NCBI GenBank assembly: GCA_963740835.1 | Contig: CAVUFH010000004.1 | Location: 62,001 to 126,000 of the forward strand | Length of the DNA: 64,000 bases | Direction of reading: 5' to 3' | Source of the DNA: CAVUFH01 sp963740835 | GTDB lineage: Bacteria; Actinomycetota; Acidimicrobiia; IMCC26256; PALSA-610 | In this document: one piece after another, positions 62,904 through 64,000 of the stretch | Layout: the number at the start of each line of letters is the position of its first letter | How positions within the stretch are numbered: the first letter of the stretch is position 1 | Notes under the pieces: generated by a model | What the model saw: the letters and a program-made list of their open reading frames with translations, nothing else | Databases searched by the model: none | Told to the model about the DNA's origin: nothing | Translations under genes and position numbers: made by a program

Positions 62904-64000
62904 CCGGCTCCCTCACGAAGTGCGGGCCCGGCCCTCGCGGCCGGGCCCGTGAATCCGTACTTCGCCCTTCGCAGGCGGTCATGAACAGTTCGACGGCTTC
63001 GGGTCGGTCGGCGTAGGCCGGGTTCGGGCACTTGGCGCCGGTGCCGTAGTCGCCGGTCAGCTTGGCGACGTTGCCCTTGTCGCAGTTGAAGATGCCATCC
63101 GTCGGCTTGATGCCGGTGTCGAGCACGAACTTCCCGCCCTCGACCTTCAGCAGTGCGTAGCAGTTCGACGCGTCCTTGGTCTTCAGGTTCTGCGGCGCGT
63201 GCAGGCCACCGCCGGTCCACTCGGTGATCGCTTGCGCCTTGGCCCACACGCAGTCGCGCGTGAGGTCGGCACCGCACTCGTTCGCGGCCTTGGCGAACAG
63301 CAGCCACGCAGACAGGCCCTGCGCGCCGAGGTTGGCGATCTTGCCGCCCGGGTCGTACTGGTCGATGAGGTCGAGGTACTGCTGTGTCGCGGGGTTCTTC
63401 GCCGCCGCGGCCTTGTCGAGGAACGGATAGAAGGCGGTGCGCACGTACGTCCCGTCGGCCGCGGTGCCGATCGATGTGACCTGCGGGTCGTAGTGGTTGG
63501 CGTCGGTGAGTACCCAGTCGAACTTGATGTCGAGGCTCGCGGCCTCGCTCAGGAACTTCGACAGGTTGGTCGGCTCGCCGACCCAGTAGAGGCCCTTCAC
63601 GCCCTGGTTGCGCATGGGCTCGAGGAACGGCCGCCAGCTCTGCTCGCCGTTCGGGTTGTAGGTGCCGTCGTAGACGACCTTCCATCCGAGCTGGTCCATC
63701 GCCTCTTTGTTCCGCTCGGCGACGACCTTCGTCGTCTCGATGCTGCCGGTGAAGACGCCGACGTGTCTGCGTCGTGCCCGGGAACGCCTTCTCGATGTAC
63801 TTCATCGCGCCGATCGGCTGCTGGTCGCCCGGGTTCGGGATCGGTTGGATCGACAGGTCTGCGTCGGCCGCGACCGCGGTGACCGCGTAGCCATAGATGA
63901 TCGGCAGCCCGCACTTCAGCCGGTCGGCTTGGCCGGTGTCGTCGAACACCGCGCCACCACCGACACTGAAGAAGTCACCCTCGTCGCAGGCCTCGATGAC
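62900..64000 (-). CDS. ABC transporter substrate-binding protein, Liv type (5' truncated, frameshifted)
   Basis: The gene enters from the right window edge and reads DEGDFFSVGGGAVFDDTG onward, in the type I periplasmic binding fold (PIIYGYAVTAVAADADL, YIEKAFPG). At about 63766 the frame shifts by one extra base and continues with VGVFTGSIETTKVVAERN, SWRPFLEPMRNQGVKGLYW and CPNPAYADRPEAVELFMTACEG. No stop follows in that frame; a second shift must occur near 62970, and TGA 62900, overlapping the permease GTG, is one possible end. The mature protein would capture the ligand outside the membrane. Confidence 0.75.
   Translation of the reverse strand, partial: VIEACDEGDFFSVGGGAVFDDTGQADRLKCGLPIIYGYAVTAVAADADLSIQPIPNPGDQQPIGAMKYIEKAFPGTTQTRRRLHRQHRDDEGRRRAEQRGDGPARMEGRLRRHLQPERRAELAAVPRAHAQPGREGPLLGRRADQPVEVPERGREPRHQVRLGTHRRQPLRPAGHIDRHRGRRDVRAHRLLSVPRQGRGGEEPRDTAVPRPHRPVRPGRQDRQPRRAGPVCVAAVRQGRERVRCRPHARLRVGQGASDHRVDRRWPARAAEPEDQGRVELLRTAEGRGREVRARHRHQADGWHLQLRQGQRRQADRRLRHRRQVPEPGLRRPTRSRRTVHDRLRRAKYGFTGPAARAGPALREGAG
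62923..62949. terminator. Strong hairpin between substrate-binding protein and permease genes
   Basis: CGGGCCCGGCC at 62923-62933 pairs exactly with GGCCGGGCCCG at 62939-62949 around a five-base loop. Hairpins at this place in ABC operons protect the binding-protein mRNA or partially terminate transcription, giving excess binding protein. No T-run follows. Confidence 0.6.

Noticed and set aside
60721..63699. A single 992-residue fusion of binding protein and permease
   Set aside because: The frame is open by accident: its middle section is antisense-like noise across the LivH coding region, which is clearly encoded in another frame from GTG 62903.

Overview
The window is high-GC DNA from an actinobacterium, most likely an Acidimicrobiia-type lineage. 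That placement is inference. It rests on the actinobacterial gene families (DUF4031, DUF2630, DUF4202, two mycothiol-type proteins, LPxTG-type surface proteins, a CYP142-like P450), frequent GTG starts and dense ATGA/GTGA stop-start overlaps. No RNA gene, insertion sequence, integrase, CRISPR array or replication origin was seen. About twelve genes carry a single-base shift, most of them placeable in a short G/C run, so the assembly probably contains indel errors. Frameshifted genes are therefore listed as one gene with the break located.

Layout. 1-6,600: a 5'-truncated SDR, PAP2 phosphatase, DUF4031 and DUF2630 proteins, then a minus-strand block with an encapsulin shell, its encapsulated-ferritin cargo, an epoxide-hydrolase-like protein, a CYP142-like P450 and a type II 3-hydroxyacyl-CoA dehydrogenase, then an ECF sigma/anti-sigma pair. 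6,600-16,800: acyl-CoA ligase, LacZ-type beta-galactosidase, amidohydrolase, bifunctional proline catabolic enzyme, SDR and MaoC hydratase. 16,800-21,250: a type IIA topoisomerase B/A pair. 21,250-27,500: two mycothiol-type proteins, an LPFTG-anchored repeat protein, a secreted Ser/Asn-rich protein and a winged-helix regulator. 27,560-37,130: a plus-strand acyl-CoA catabolic cluster (MDR dehydrogenase, enoyl-CoA hydratase, TetR, PaaK-like ligase, amidohydrolase, Cys-less thiolase with DUF35 partner, FadD-like ligase), interrupted by a 577-bp repeat-rich intergenic region.

37,150-41,670 is a five-gene, fully overlapping minus-strand operon: the AmmeMemoRadiSam set (radical SAM, MEMO, AMMECR1) followed by an M24 peptidase with complete metal ligands and a second M24 protein that has lost three of them. 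41,700-45,900 is a copper/ECF module: CopC-CopD fusion and membrane anti-sigma on one strand, YcnI, ECF sigma and a decayed YcnI copy on the other. 45,900-52,700 holds a DUF4202-NTF2 fusion, dienelactone hydrolase, PlsY, MFS carrier, DegV, a ClpP paralogue, a hydrolase and a membrane protein. 52,760-64,000 holds a DUF11/LPFTG surface protein, an SRPBCC-ArsR pair, ferredoxin, SDR, acyl-CoA dehydrogenase and a branched-chain-type ABC importer cut by the window end.

Working together: the repeated acyl-CoA ligases, dehydrogenases, hydratases, P450, ferredoxin and Cys-less thiolase/DUF35 pair point to oxidation of steroid-like or other branched or cyclic carboxylic acids. The most notable signals are the AmmeMemoRadiSam-M24 operon, an exact 17-bp palindromic motif shared by the SRPBCC-ArsR operon and the clpP paralogue promoter, the encapsulin-ferritin pair, and two surface/secreted proteins sharing a repeat unit.
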